IMG/VR virus record: IMGVR_UViG_3300020183_000575
Coordinates: 1-20,126 of that record
Origin: a virus
Length of the DNA: 20,126 bases
Strand: one strand, 5' to 3'
Below, piece by piece: positions 1 through 13,700 of the stretch. A program made the position numbers and the translations under genes. The first letter of the stretch is position 1. Each line of letters begins with the position of its first letter. The notes under the pieces were generated by a model. It saw nothing but the letters and a program-made list of their open reading frames with translations. It was not told the DNA's origin and made no database searches.

Positions 1-1785
1 CACTAGGAAGTATGCGTTTCCGGATGACAGAGGCAGAATCGATGCAATTCTTGAAGATGCTGTGCCTGTAAGTCCTGATATGTAACCTTTGGTTGTGATA
101 CAGAAGTTGTTCGCATCTACAACTCTACTGACGATTCCAAGCACTTCGGCATTTTCGGGACTTGTTGCTATTGCACCTGTTATCGTAAGATTGTCAGGAT
201 CAAGTCTGACCACATCACCAATCACAAAACTGTGAGCAGTTACAGAATAACACTTTCCGATTGATGAATTGTCAAAGTCAATCCAACCTGGATCTATTGT
301 CCCACTCGCACGGGCAACTGGAATACTGAAAGGAGTTGGCATTGTTGTGCCATGAGCACCATCCAATAGATCGACATTTAGTCTCTGAGCAAAGTTCGTT
401 GTTAAATTGTCACCATGTCCAGTTGGGCCTGTGATATACGGATATGATGGACCCGATGCACCAGACCAAATAGTGAACTTGTCTGTTTCTCCGTGATTTG
501 AACTCTGCTTGAAAGAGAACACAAGGGGCTGCTGCGATCCGGTTGAGCCGTAGTTGTATCTTGTGATTGCCCAGAAACCGTAAGTAGAATCGGGGGAACC
601 CGCAGTACCTAGACCACCCAACCGAATTGATGTATCTGCACCTTCATGGCCGATGAAATGGAACTTGTTGTTATAGTCATCCTTGTATGCCATCACATCC
701 GGATCGTAGTATCCGAACGATTTGAATCTTGAGGAGTAAATGTGGTTGTCTGTTCCACTTACACCAAGATTCGTATCGGCCATGAATGTATTGACAACCT
801 CTTCATATGGGCCTTGCTCATAAACCCATATAAAATGTTTGTCACTATCTGATCCACGGACTCTAATTCCTGCCTCGTCTAACTCAACATCACCATAGAA
901 ATTTTCGGCGGTGGTTGGTCCAGCGATCATCGAGAAATCTAGAACAGTTCCCGTAATACTGATACTACCTCCGGCAACGATATCATTAACACCACCAAAT
1001 GTGAAATTGTGCAACTTAAGTGTTGTGTAAGTTGGATAAAAATCGACTTGACTGATTTCTCCAACTGTGGTGTAATCGTTTACATTCGTAACACCAGGAT
1101 CGTAGTAGTGGAATGTTGCCCCCTGTGCGGGGAATCCTCCATATGTTGGACCAGTAACATCAATCGTCACTAAACGATGATATGCAATTTCGATAACCTT
1201 GTCTTCGATTCGCAGATCATTAGAGTCTATGTTCGATGCAGTCCCCTGAACACTGAGATTCCCATTGATACTGACATTTCCATTGAACTGAAATCCATTA
1301 GGAAGATAAACAGTAGAAGGTAAAATGTGTTGTGCGCTGATTCTCTTTGGTGTTCCTGCGCCAGACCCAAGTCTGTTATCCAAAGTATCACTTACTATGA
1401 ACCAATCGTTTATACTTGGAAATGCAGTTGCAGAACGGTTTGCAACAATAGCATCAGAAAATCCAGTTACACCGAGTATCAACATGTTTGACACATCGAT
1501 CATCGTGTGGTTTAGATAGTAATTTGGTGTTAGTGTAGTACCAACACCAATACCCGGTCCAGGCAAAACCTTCAGGGTTATAACCCCATTGGTATCACCA
1601 TTCACACAGGTTGAGTTGAGAGTAAGACCACCATCAGTCTGCCCGACATTTACATCATAAATTTGGAGTGGGTTGATAGCGTCGATGATCTCATTTGTTC
1701 TGTCGTACCATGTGTGAAATGTGTCCGACAGGACAAGATTTGAGATGTTAATCAGGTCGCAATTACCGGTGCAGGAGCAGGACAT
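1..1785 (-). CDS. Tail fibre protein, N-terminal 595 residues (runs off left edge)
   Basis: This open frame has no stop from its ATG at 1785 to the left edge, giving 595 codons of a longer protein. Residues 15-41 (SNLVLSDTFHTWYDRTNEII and following) match the N-terminal anchor I know from fibre proteins of marine T4-like phages. Residues 168-200 carry a striped GNVSINGNLSVQGT motif followed by DLRIEDKVIEI, a motif common in phage fibres just before the shaft or head region. Around residues 550-580, AEVLGIVSRVVDANNF resembles a beta-rich module also common in fibres. The first ten residues hold three cysteines. It is probably a baseplate-attached receptor-binding or short fibre protein, and the missing C-terminus would carry host specificity. 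The start overlaps the preceding stop as TAATG, so translation is likely coupled. The fibre assignment is strong; equivalence to T4 gp10 or gp12 is not established. Confidence 0.8.
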   Translation of the reverse strand, partial: MSCSCTGNCDLINISNLVLSDTFHTWYDRTNEIIDAINPLQIYDVNVGQTDGGLTLNSTCVNGDTNGVITLKVLPGPGIGVGTTLTPNYYLNHTMIDVSNMLILGVTGFSDAIVANRSATAFPSINDWFIVSDTLDNRLGSGAGTPKRISAQHILPSTVYLPNGFQFNGNVSINGNLSVQGTASNIDSNDLRIEDKVIEIAYHRLVTIDVTGPTYGGFPAQGATFHYYDPGVTNVNDYTTVGEISQVDFYPTYTTLKLHNFTFGGVNDIVAGGSISITGTVLDFSMIAGPTTAENFYGDVELDEAGIRVRGSDSDKHFIWVYEQGPYEEVVNTFMADTNLGVSGTDNHIYSSRFKSFGYYDPDVMAYKDDYNNKFHFIGHEGADTSIRLGGLGTAGSPDSTYGFWAITRYNYGSTGSQQPLVFSFKQSSNHGETDKFTIWSGASGPSYPYITGPTGHGDNLTTNFAQRLNVDLLDGAHGTTMPTPFSIPVARASGTIDPGWIDFDNSSIGKCYSVTAHSFVIGDVVRLDPDNLTITGAIATSPENAEVLGIVSRVVDANNFCITTKGYISGLTGTASSRIASILPLSSGNAYFLV

Positions 1786-4700
1786 TATGGCTTCTTCCTC
1801 AGTTCTTCTATGATGGCACGGAGTTCCGATACCTCTAGTTCTAGCCTATTTAGTCTATCCTTTTCTGCTTGAATCTTTCTAATTCTATCCTCGTATGCCT
1901 TTATAGCATCCGTATCAACGGACAAGATGGCATTTGTTTTAGTGTCTCTAACCATCTTGTTGTTTTTCACAGGGACTCTCATGTCGCCACCAGTCTGAGA
2001 TTCTTGATTCTAGGCAGAGAACGAGGATCACTTGGTAGAGTGGATGTGCAAGATGAGTACATTACTATCTTTATCGCAAACGCTCTGAACTTGGCAAGGT
2101 TTAGCCCATCACTCGTATACAGAACCTCACGGAACTCATCTGCATTCTGTGAATACGCATAATCTGTGGTGGTCAGTTGAGTGTAACCTATGCTGCTGAA
2201 GTCGCCCTCACCAACTGGAAGAGGTCTAACAAAAACCTGAATACTTGAATCATAAGGGTTGCATAGAGACATTTGCACATGAACATTTGTTGCTTCAAAT
2301 CCAGGCTCAAGTGTAACTTGCTTCGTGATGTACCGAGCCGCACTTGGGGCCGTCGCACCAAGATTCGTTGGGAACAACTCACGGTTAGTTGCAACAACAA
2401 AGTTATTGTTTACCTTATTCTCTACGACAAGATAGTGAGATGATTCAATATCTAAGGCAGGAGATGCATAAGTATTTCCTATCAAATTAGCACGAACTTC
2501 GGAGAACTTTGCGGTTCCCATGCTTCTTGTAGTTCTTGTTGTCGGACGATCAAGATTCTTATTTGGCTGTGCCGCAATGAACGACCCTCCAACATCACCA
2601 AGAAGCCCTCTTTCACTGAAAGACGATGATGTATTTGAGGGTGTGATATAGTTCATATTCAGTCTCATCATATCAAACTGAGTATTCGAACCATATGACT
2701 CATGATGATTTTCATACTTCACATAACCTGACTGTGGAGAGAACTTACAGATGTAAACAGAGAACTTCAATGAGTCAGTATCTTTCTTCGTTAGGTTGCC
2801 TGTATTTTGCGGCAGGAACATACTGCGTATTGCAGGCTGCTTCGTTGCCTTCTGAATTGGATTATCTTCACTCAAACGAATCAGATTGTTTCCGACTGTA
2901 GCACCGAATACGATGAAATCGCTGCTGTTTGTTACGAGTGAAATTGCATACTCTCTGCCAGGTAAGAGGTAAATTGGACTTGAGAAATCAAATGTCGTTT
3001 CTGTTGATCCATCCTCGGTTGTTGTAATACCTGAAGAATACAGAGTCTTCTGACCAAATGGCATGATCTTTGATGGGTGAGGATATCCATTCTGAGTTGG
3101 TTTAATTACCAAGGTAATCGGAACATTTGAATCACTGTCTTTGCCTGCGAATGCGACTCCAACTGTTTTGGCATACACACCATCTGGATACTTGACGGGG
3201 TCCACATAGAATGTCTGACTCATCGGTTCCGTGAATCCGAAGAAATCGGTGGACAGCAGTTCTGTTAGATTAGATTGAATCTTATTAGATTTAGTCGATC
3301 TGCGACGGACGGTAGCGGGGCGAGTTGCGAGTATTTCATCTTCGGGAAGTGTATCTACGCCACCCGCAGAGTTGAATATAGCGTCTGCTGCCATCGTAGT
3401 TTCTGAAACTGTATTTGTGCTGCTATCTGTGATTCTAACAACACGGCGACCAGTCAAGAATTCATTCTCAGTATCTTGACTCATGATGTACTTAAGGTTA
3501 CTAATCTCTCCCTTTTCACTAGTAAATTGAGATCCGCCAGTGCAATATGCTGTGATATCAATATCATCAACGAACACATAGAACTTTGTGTTTGGTTTAA
3601 GACCATAAGCATTCATGGTTATGGTATTGTCTCTCATGTAAGGAACCACATCCTTGCGAATGATTTTTGAGACTGACTTTCTCTTGATGCCTTCAGGAAC
3701 ACCCGACTTGAATGTGTTTCCAAGGCTGAGACCCTTAGTTCCAGCAACAACCGAATTCTTGGTGTCAACAATGTTTGGCTTCGTGTTTGCTTCACTTGCA
3801 ACTTCACGGCCATACCAAATCGATTCCCAATCATTCCATTGAGTTCCGAATCCATCACCTGATTGCCATGCATCATTTTCTCCATCGACATTCACTTTGA
3901 CTGACGGAGTAAGCCCCGTGTCAAACCAGAAATCGCAAGAAGGAGACAGCATTAATGTGCCAAGATAATTGAATACACTAGATGGGTTTATGGTATAAGT
4001 GTTTGTGGCAAGTGGCTGAACGATTTCTGCTTGCGTAGTGTAGTTCAATGTCACGATTCCGTCACCTGATGTAGTCAGGCCGGAGATTTCAGTTGGTCCT
4101 GTGAGGGCAAAAACCCGAGATACGAAGGGAGGACGCAACTCATTACGCTCAAAGTCCACAGATGCAGCGTACATTGAATTTGTAACATCTCCAATATTAT
4201 GTCCCTTGAACTGATCAACTAGAATGCCCTTCTTCGGAACTTCAATGTTGTTTACATCGACAATTGATATCGATTTGGCTTCTTGTTCAAGAAGAGTCAG
4301 GGTAGTGTAGTACTCTACCGCTTCGATTCTCTTCTCAAGTTCACCGATATCCCGCATCGTATATCGCTTGTTCTCGACAAAACGAACTGAAACATCTTTC
4401 TTGTCGAATGTGTAAGGATTGACTGTCACCGAATACAATGTCATTGAGTTCGGGTCATCCGGTGGAGACTGTGCATCCAGACTTGGAATTCCCTTCACAA
4501 CTGAGAATGTTCTGTCTCTATTCAGAACTATCTTATCAGTTCTTGGTAGATAATGTTGATACCAGAATAATTGATCATTCGCTGCTGTATTTACAGGGAA
4601 CCAAGGATAACCAACCACATCCCCACTAGGACCACGATCAGGTCTAAAGTCAATTACATCTGCAAGGTCGTATATCTTGCCGGTTGTTCGACTTGAGTAC

Positions 4701-7700
4701 TTCGGAATGTCTGAATATGGAGATGGGTAAGAGTCAACTGTGAATGGTCCACGGTTTCCTGCTCTCTCGTATCTCTTAATTGTTGCTTTGAATGGTCCTG
4801 TCACTCCCGTGACACCAGCAAGTAGAGTGAGTCTTGACCAATCATACAAGTTATCTCTCTGACCACTATCGAAGGAGAAATATGTCTTCAATTGAGTTTC
4901 AGAATCTTTGACACCCGTAATAGACACAACATCAAAGACATCAACTTTGCCTGCAAGATACAGAACACTATTGTTGTATTGATCAGTTGTCAATCCCGCA
5001 AAGATTCCTGTAAATCCACCGGCTGCTGTGGCCCCGATGTTTTCAGTAACAACAGATTTGTTGCGGCGCAGATCGGGATAATCGATAGCACGAACATCAA
5101 TCGATGTGACAACATAAATCTTCTCACCAGAAACAACTCCAGGTCCAGTCAAAGTCAAATCGAGTTCTTGGTCGTTCTTTCTGTAAGCAGTTCCGCCCAC
5201 GGGTAAACCACTACGAGTGAAAGCCATAACATCTTCATCAGGAATAACTGTATAATCTTGCGGGACTGAGAATGCAACATCTGTAGCACTTGCGGTGTAG
5301 TCAGTAATGTTAACAATGCCCCTTGAACCGTTAGAACCAACAGATGGGAAATTTCCTGCGCCGAGAGTAACTTCAAAGAATCCTGCTATCGAATAATTTG
5401 CATCTGTAACTGTCTTTCCTCTAGTTCCAGTCGGATATTCAAATAGCAAATTGCTATTCTGTAAATTGATTAGCCCATCGCTTCCAGTAATTGAAAATGC
5501 ATGCACTGTGCCTGATGATGCATGGTGGATTCTAGTGACATCGTCAAATGATGCTGTTCCTGCCATCTCAACATTGAAGAGATGCAAGTTATACACGCCG
5601 CTTGCAACATCATACGGCTCTATCCAACGAAGTCTTGCTGTTCCAATCTGATTTCTTGCTGCACCCGACGCACCCCTACCAAGATAGACAAGTTGCTCAT
5701 CATCAAATGCAATTCCAGTAAGAGAGTTTGCTATGTTTGTGAACTGTACTCTGCAATATGGACCAAGAGTCCTGTTAAAGTACTTCTCTGATATTATTCT
5801 AACATGTTCCGCATCTCTTGCGGTGTCAATTGGAAGACGAGTCACACCTTGGGTTTCAAATTCATAACCAAAGATGTATGCCTTACCAGGCTCAAGATCG
5901 GCAAACAAGTTTGCGGTTGCGCCATCATTACTAATTCCAGGACCATCAACCATATTCAATTCGAATGGACGAACTGTGTAGTTTCCTGATTCATCGTAGG
6001 TGCGACGAGCGAGGGTATCCTCAAGTACTGCATAGTCCGGATACTTCTCAATTTTGATTGGGCTTCCGTCAACAAGACGGAGGAACTCAATGAAGTCTTT
6101 TCGGGAGAAGTTATCTGTTGCACTAGTGTTTGCCGCAGTAAATCCATATTGAGTGATGTTGAGATCAATCTTAAATCTATCTGCGCCGGGAGCGTTATAG
6201 TTGTAAGAACCAAATGCAGGATCGTTAAGACTCGTATCGTCTTCAGCCTGAACAAACCCCTTAACTACATTGAAACCCATTCTTGTAGTGGGTCTCTCAT
6301 ACATGCGTACCTGTGTGCCTGCGGCACCAGATAAAGAGTATGCACCTAAAAACTGTGAATCATTCAGAACAAAGAATCCCTCGGTGAAGCGAACGCCACG
6401 ATCAACAGACACCACAAGAGCATTTCCTGTGGGCGGAACAACACCTGATGTGGCTCCCGTGATACTTGCTGTGATGTATGTTCCGTTACCAGCAGTACCA
6501 CCAATGTAATCGCCCCATGCGAATGCAGTTCCACCCTCTAGATATTCAAAGAAGACGATTGGGATGTTGTCAATCGATGAGGCTGTATATCCATCTTCTG
6601 TATGAACGATTTTTGCTTTTGCTTTACCACCGGCGGAAACGATTGTTCCTAGTAAGTCAGCGACATCATTTGTTCCTGATAATCCGGTCACACGGGCAAA
6701 TCTCAGACTGTTGACAGTAATCTTGCCATCGAGAACCATGCTTCCTTCTTCAAAGACATGGTTTCCAAACCGCTCAATTTGGTTCTGTAGAATCGTCTGT
6801 ATCTGAGTCAGTTCACGACCCTGAACACCAAATCCCGGTCTGAACATGACACGGAGGAACTTCTTGCTTTCGCTGAAGTCATCGTAATAAGGATCGGTAT
6901 TGAACAGTTCTGAAATGTATGATGGCATTTTTTACCTTAACTTTAGAAGTCGATGACGAGTTTGATCTCTTCCCTCTGCTCTATCTCTCTCTGAATGGGC
7001 TTTATATTCTGTATGTATAGGACTTCGCCGGATCTATACTTAAGTTCACCAAGGTGATCAACTGAAAGAATAGATCCATTCACCGTTACTGTTGTTCCAG
7101 ATGCCCCGAATGCTGTATAGTCTACTAATTGACCTTTGATTATGTTCCCCTGAACACCGCCAAGGCGCAAAGTGCCACTTGTTCCTCCTGTTGCGGGTGT
7201 CCAATCAACAACATATCCATTTCCCTCGGTGGATCCCGTAACAAATGACACAAATGCATCTTTGAAGAAGGTATCATCTTCGAATCCTTCGCCGTAAATT
7301 GTTAAAGATGAGGTGAGATCGTATGTTGTAGGCACACAGCAAATTTCCGTATCGATTGCATAAATTTTGCCCTGACCCGTGGACCCATTTGATCCAGAGA
7401 AATACGGTTCAGTCTGCAATACAGTCTCGCCAATATAGAACTTGCCCTTCGGATTTTCTAGTTTTAGGGTTCCAGACAGTAGTGTTCCACCAGAAGCAAG
7501 CCAACTGCAAATCTCACCTGAGGATCTAGATTGTGGGATGTTAACTTTCCTGTCTCCAACTCCATGTGCAAAGTATTTACGACGATAGTCACCGCCAACC
7601 GACGCAAACTCAGCATTTTCAGGAGTTAGTGTCAATTTGAGTAGATGTCTTCCCTCTGATCCTGCAACAGTTTTTTGTACAACATCGAAAATTGTTAGTC

Positions 7701-10700
7701 CAGACATTGTCGCACCCGCAGCAAATGTTCCACCACGAACATTTGTTAGAACCAATTCACTTGTTGCAGTGACACCAGAGTATCCTGCACACCACTCAAC
7801 CACTTTACCATATGGTGCACCATAAGCACCTGTCATTTGAGTTGCAGTTGCACCGAGGGTAAATGTGCCGCTCAGTCCTGGCTGAAAGAACTTGATTCGG
7901 ACTTGTTTCTCAGTCAAAAGTGGATTGCGTAAAATGCCAAACTGACGGAAGTCGTTGTCTGTATCTACCTTACCATCTTCATCTCTTTCATAGTTCTTTA
8001 CAATCATGTATGATGCTGCACCTAACTCACGAAGAGGATTTGCACCATGTCCGCCAGGTGGAGGAATGACTGCATGTAGAACCGCTTTCAAATCCAAGTA
8101 CTCAAATGGGGTGTTAGCCACTATTGTGGTCAAACCTTTCGGAATGTTTAACTCAGCAAATGTGTAGTTTTTGCCACCATCAACGATTTCGATACTCTTA
8201 ACATATCTTGGTGCAACAATACTGCACTCGATGTCTGCATCCGCAGTCTCTCCAAATTTCACCTGAAAATCGGCAGTTCTTATATCTGGATTGTTGCTGT
8301 TCTGATAGGAAGTTCCATCACCCTTTACGGTGATTCTAGGTTGAATGCTAAAAAAGGACTGTTTTAATGGATCTGATGTACCAGATAATCCAAGAACTAA
8401 AGGATCAATTTGCAATCTTGCTGTTGTTCCCAACCACTGATAGTCTTTGATGATTCGCCTCTGTCCTTGTCCTGGACCCCCGTCAAATGAAATCACCATC
8501 TCTTCATATAGATCTGAATTCGGGGTCAACTCAGGCGATGCGATATTGACTGTTGTAGCACCAGCAATCGCATTCTGCGTCACCAAATTTGCACTGGATG
8601 GAAGTATGCAGGACGCAGTACTTACCCAGTAAGCCTTCGCCGCTTCGTCCATGTATGCAAATTCTATTTTGCCATCGACCGCTGCGTTTTGAACTTGCCA
8701 TTGGAGGAATCTATCATCGTTTGGACGAAGAGACTCAACAAACTCAACTGGCATGTATCCGACCGCCCCAACACGGGTTTTTGTTAGAAATTTTCTCTTA
8801 CTTTCAGGTATCTGATACAGGAACTTCCACCTATATCCATCACTCAATTTCCTAACAATATAATCTGTGTGTGTCGGAGGAACAGTCGATGCTGCACCCA
8901 AGTTGTTGTCTATACAAACATACACCCTTTCTTCATCAACTAGTGCATAAAAATTTGCTGGATTTACATCGTCAAAGAGATCAATATTATTTCGATAGGG
9001 TTGATAAACGGATCCCGGTTCCCAATCAACTCTCCGAGCGACCATAGACAAATCTGTTCTATTGATTCGCTTTGCCGCTATGAGACCTCGCCAAAAGTCT
9101 GTTTCGTCTTGGACTGAGTCTACAGAGGACGGGGGGAAGTCTCCTCCTGTGATCCCCCAAGGAGTAATCTTTCCAATGCAAAGGAAGAAGTTTTCATCCG
9201 AAAGATCACTGTACTCATCCAGTATCGTGTCGGCTATGAAGCGTCTGTGGTTCTGACGAAATGGATCGCAACTTGGCATACTTTACCTATTTAGAGGACA
9301 ATTTTGGGCTGAAACATTGATCATTTGACTATGTTATGTTTATTGGTCATGCTGTCGAAAAACACTTCTTATCAATACAGTTGATACATTTGAGCATCTT
9401 CAATCTTAATTTATCTGAAAGAAGTGGGTCACCACCTACAGCGGAGGGTATATTCCCTGTTGTTATGAAACTGAGGCACGAAAAAAGTCTCATTATCATC
9501 ATCATCTTTTTGAAATTTTGAACCGAACAACATGGATTATTTGTGTCCCAGTTTAAAGATCCATTCTGCTCTGCATTGTGTTCCACTACTGCTGTGTAAA
9601 ATCTACGAAAACACTCCATTATCTCTCTGAGTTTGATTTTTCTGTTTTCTCTGTTGCCAGGCAATTCTGGACCGTATGGAACCCCGTCAGGAGTTCTAGG
9701 CCAGTTGAAGTCTTTATCGCTGTATGGTATAACCTTCCAAATATCTACCTCACAATCCCCAAAATTAAGATATGGGGGAATAGTTGTGGGGAAATCGCCA
9801 TTCGCATCGTTATAACTAACAAGGTCTTTCGGAGACAAATTGAGATTCTCAGGCTGAAATGCCTCATCATCTTTTCTTTGCTGCCGAAGGCAATCAGGAA
9901 CAAGATTTGTCCAAATATAAATGAACATGCCAGCACACGGCATTTCCATTGGACTGTTGCCCCCTTCCACACCGCAACAATCTTGATTTACGCCTGGACC
10001 AACAGGTATGCCAGGAAAAACTTGTTCAAACCCATCTCCTCTTGGATCTTGAAAGGCAAGTTTTGCTATCTGATTTCTGATGTATGCGGTGTTTATTTCG
10101 ACCATTGGGTCATCCTTTCAAACAAACCCAATTGGGTCTTGTGCTTGCCCCGATATACTAGAAACAATTCTGTCGATTTCCGAATCCGTAGAACCACTTC
10201 CATCACCGACGATTTCGGGACGGGCGCAGTAAAACTCAAATACTACGGTATCTGAAATTCCTTGTATTGGTTTACCATTACTGTCCGTCACTTCTACCTT
10301 CAGAGAATAAGGTCCATCAGTTAGATTCTGAAACAGACAGTTTCTAGCGTTGATGTTTATGACTTTTGTTTCACTCCTTGTACCTGAAAGAGTGAACCTA
10401 ATTTTACTTGCCGCCGTGACACCGAACCTTGGCAAATTCTCATAGTTGGTGATCAGTATTCTCGCATCAAATTCACATCTACCAAAAGTTGAAATCACCA
10501 TTGCATTTAGTGGGTATATCGTTGAAACAATCGGTCTAGCATAGCGGACTCTGTCTTCGGTTCTACAATCGAACTCATTTCCTATTGGCATATTGAAGAA
10601 TGATCTCGCAGTAATCTTTCTAAATGCAGACTGACTATCATACTTCAAAAGGGCATACTTCTTTTCAACTGCGGAAGTGCCAGATGCGCCATAGAAATCT

Positions 10701-13700
10701 GAGTCCCATCCTGCGGGTGGGCCTCCACCTGTTGAAGATGTCCACTCAGGCCATTGCATAAAATCAGCAATCTGACTCTTCCATACCTGTGCGACAACTA
10801 TGTCGCTGATCTTTCTGTTTGGATGCTCATAGATGATCCAGAATGGATCTGCATACTTGTAGCCCGTAAGTCCGAGTGGTGTGAAAGATGGTCCTGTAGC
10901 CTCCACAAAGGGTATTACATTGGCTATAGGATTACCCCGTTGGCGAGGAACAGGCGTTATACCCACTGCCTGTATTAGAGAGTCGTGTTTAGTGGGATTG
11001 TAACCAACATGAACATTGTATCCCGATGACGCTCCTGTGCCTGGAATAGAGAACCAGTCAGGCAAGTTGTCAAATGTGTTGAATGTGTACGGTGCGTAGT
11101 GTCCAATGATTGGAACTTCAAATCTGATGAGAGCAGACGAATTGTCCAAATCCTCACGGGCGCATCGCTTGATAAGAACTTGCCCAAACATTGCCATACC
11201 AGCGGGGTGAACAAGTCTCCTCACGGCTTCTCGATACTCATCAATCACTATCTCTGCCTTGAGAACATATGAGTAGTCTTGATAGTAGTGATTGTCCTGA
11301 AGAACTTTGTTTGTGCTGAGTCTACCATCGGTATTGATGTAGTAACCTTCGTGTTCACAAACAGCAGATGTATTTGCAACTCCTACAAATCCAGTTCCAC
11401 TAAGAGAGTTTATTGTGATAGTTGGCGCAACTAGGTAATTGACACCGAAGTTATCCATCTTTATTCTTCGAATCGATCCTGCACTATTCACTAAGGAAAC
11501 AGATGCAAGTGCGCCCTCTCCGCTATCACCAGTTGCTGATGTGAAGTATATTCTGTCTCCTACGATATACCCAGAACCACCACTTGAGATACTCACAGAT
11601 GCGACAACATCATAAACCCTAAGTTCATGAAGTATTTTTCCGTCTGCTGTCTTGAAGTCGATACCTTTACTTCCAGGAGTAAATGTACCATTTCGTCCAA
11701 GGATTGTGAGTTCGGCAATATCATTCTGCCCTTCACGGTAAATTGAAATATCAAGAACTTTGCCTGAAGATATGATCTGCCCACGCTCATTTGTCTGATA
11801 AACAATTCTACCCACAGACTCAAATATCCGATCCCCAAGCGCATTTGTCACCTTTATTGAGGTTTTCTGTAACCATTTTCCATCTGATACACGGAGAATG
11901 TCTCGTTTTGGATAGTAAAATTCAACGCCTGTGTCATAGAGAATTCTGAATAGAAACTCATATGATTTCTCGGTGCCTTTTGCTCGGTAGAAAGCCTTGA
12001 TATTTTTGATCAGTTTTCTTACATCAACAGGATCACCAGTCTCTTTCGACACAGCCAATTGCTCGGGGAAGTCAAACAGATATTCCTTTTTGAACTGACT
12101 GATGAAATCGTTTAAACTTCTGTCAACATCGATCACATCTTGAAGAACCATAGGGCTGACAATCTGCCCACCACGCTCTGTCCTCTGAAGCCACTCATAA
12201 TACGCCTCAAGAAATGCTACCAATGTCGGGTGATCTACCCGAACAAATTCGGGGAGTCTTCCCGCTACAAGATTAGAGATTTCTTTGGTTTTGTCTCCGT
12301 ACATCTCTCATCAAGCCAGGAATGGGAATCCTGTGTCACTTGCCTTTCTGTCGATAATAGATCTCTCTTGCACCATTGTGATATCTATCTTGTCACTATT
12401 GATGACCAAGACCTGATTCCTTCTTACAAAGATGTCTCCCCTGTCTGGCTTTACTGATATGTTGATTTCAATGGTACCATCGGGAATTCCAAGAGGTATG
12501 AATGATTTGATCTCTAGCAAACCTGTTTCATAGTTGATGGTACCGGCTTTTCTTTTCAGGTAAACTCTGTCTCCACCAATCAACTTGTAGATTCTGATGT
12601 TTCCGTATCCATCATCATCCAAATACGCAACCACAGTAGGTTTGATCAATGTTGTTGCTGTTAGGTCTGTATGGAAAAACGCAGATGAACTTACGATTGG
12701 AGGATACCCATCAACTGGATGGAACAATTTGTTGTCATACTTGATGGTGTAAGGAAGAGCCTGCCCGAATCTCGGCTCAATTCTCTTCTCAAGAAGCAAA
12801 GTAGTATCACTGCTATTGAAAGAAGGATCCAATCCATCAACATAGGAATTGAATTTAGACAGCCTGAAGTTCTTTCCGAATTGATCCAGATTGTTATCAC
12901 CGAACAAGATAGTTCTTTCTCTCACGCCTTGAGATAAACTATCTGCTGATGATGTTGTTTGTCTTGGATCATAGTAGATTGTTATTGATGGATTGATGTA
13001 TGTTACATCTGGATCTACGACTTCCGGAGTAACCGTAAGCACATTGAGGGGGCTGAGAATACTCTTTGATATCGATTGCTTCTCCGTTATAGACAATTTC
13101 GATGAGTTCTTTGGTTTGATCGAAATGAATACCTTACCATACTGCGGAGGGTCGTTTTCCTCTCCTCCCCACACCAAGAACGACTCCGATCTCAATGAAT
13201 ACTCCTTCGCAAGTAAAGCGAGGTAATCTGTAGATGTAACCGCACGATCTTGTGCTTGATAGTTTTTCGGAGCATAGTACTTGATCGAATTGATGGACTC
13301 AGAATCAGCACCACCAAATGATGATGATGGTTTGCCATTCTCATCACGCACAACAGAAACTATGTACTGAGATGTTTGTGTGGTTGTTGTTGTGAATGTT
13401 CTGTTTTGTTCTGAGTCTGTGTTTCCTATTCCATTACCTAGTGTTCCATTTGTTCGCAAGTAGATGATAGAAATCAAGTTGCCATTTTCCACTGATCGGC
13501 CAACTATTCCATCTCCAAAATAGACCTCCCAATTACCGCCCTCTGACTCTTGAACAAAGAATGCTAACGAATTACCATCAAGTTTATTGATATCTAACGC
13601 CCTATACCAAACATCTTCTATTCCACTCGTATCTCTAACCGATCTCTGTACCTTGACAACTAAACTGTCGATATCAATGTCTGTATCGTCAATAATGAAC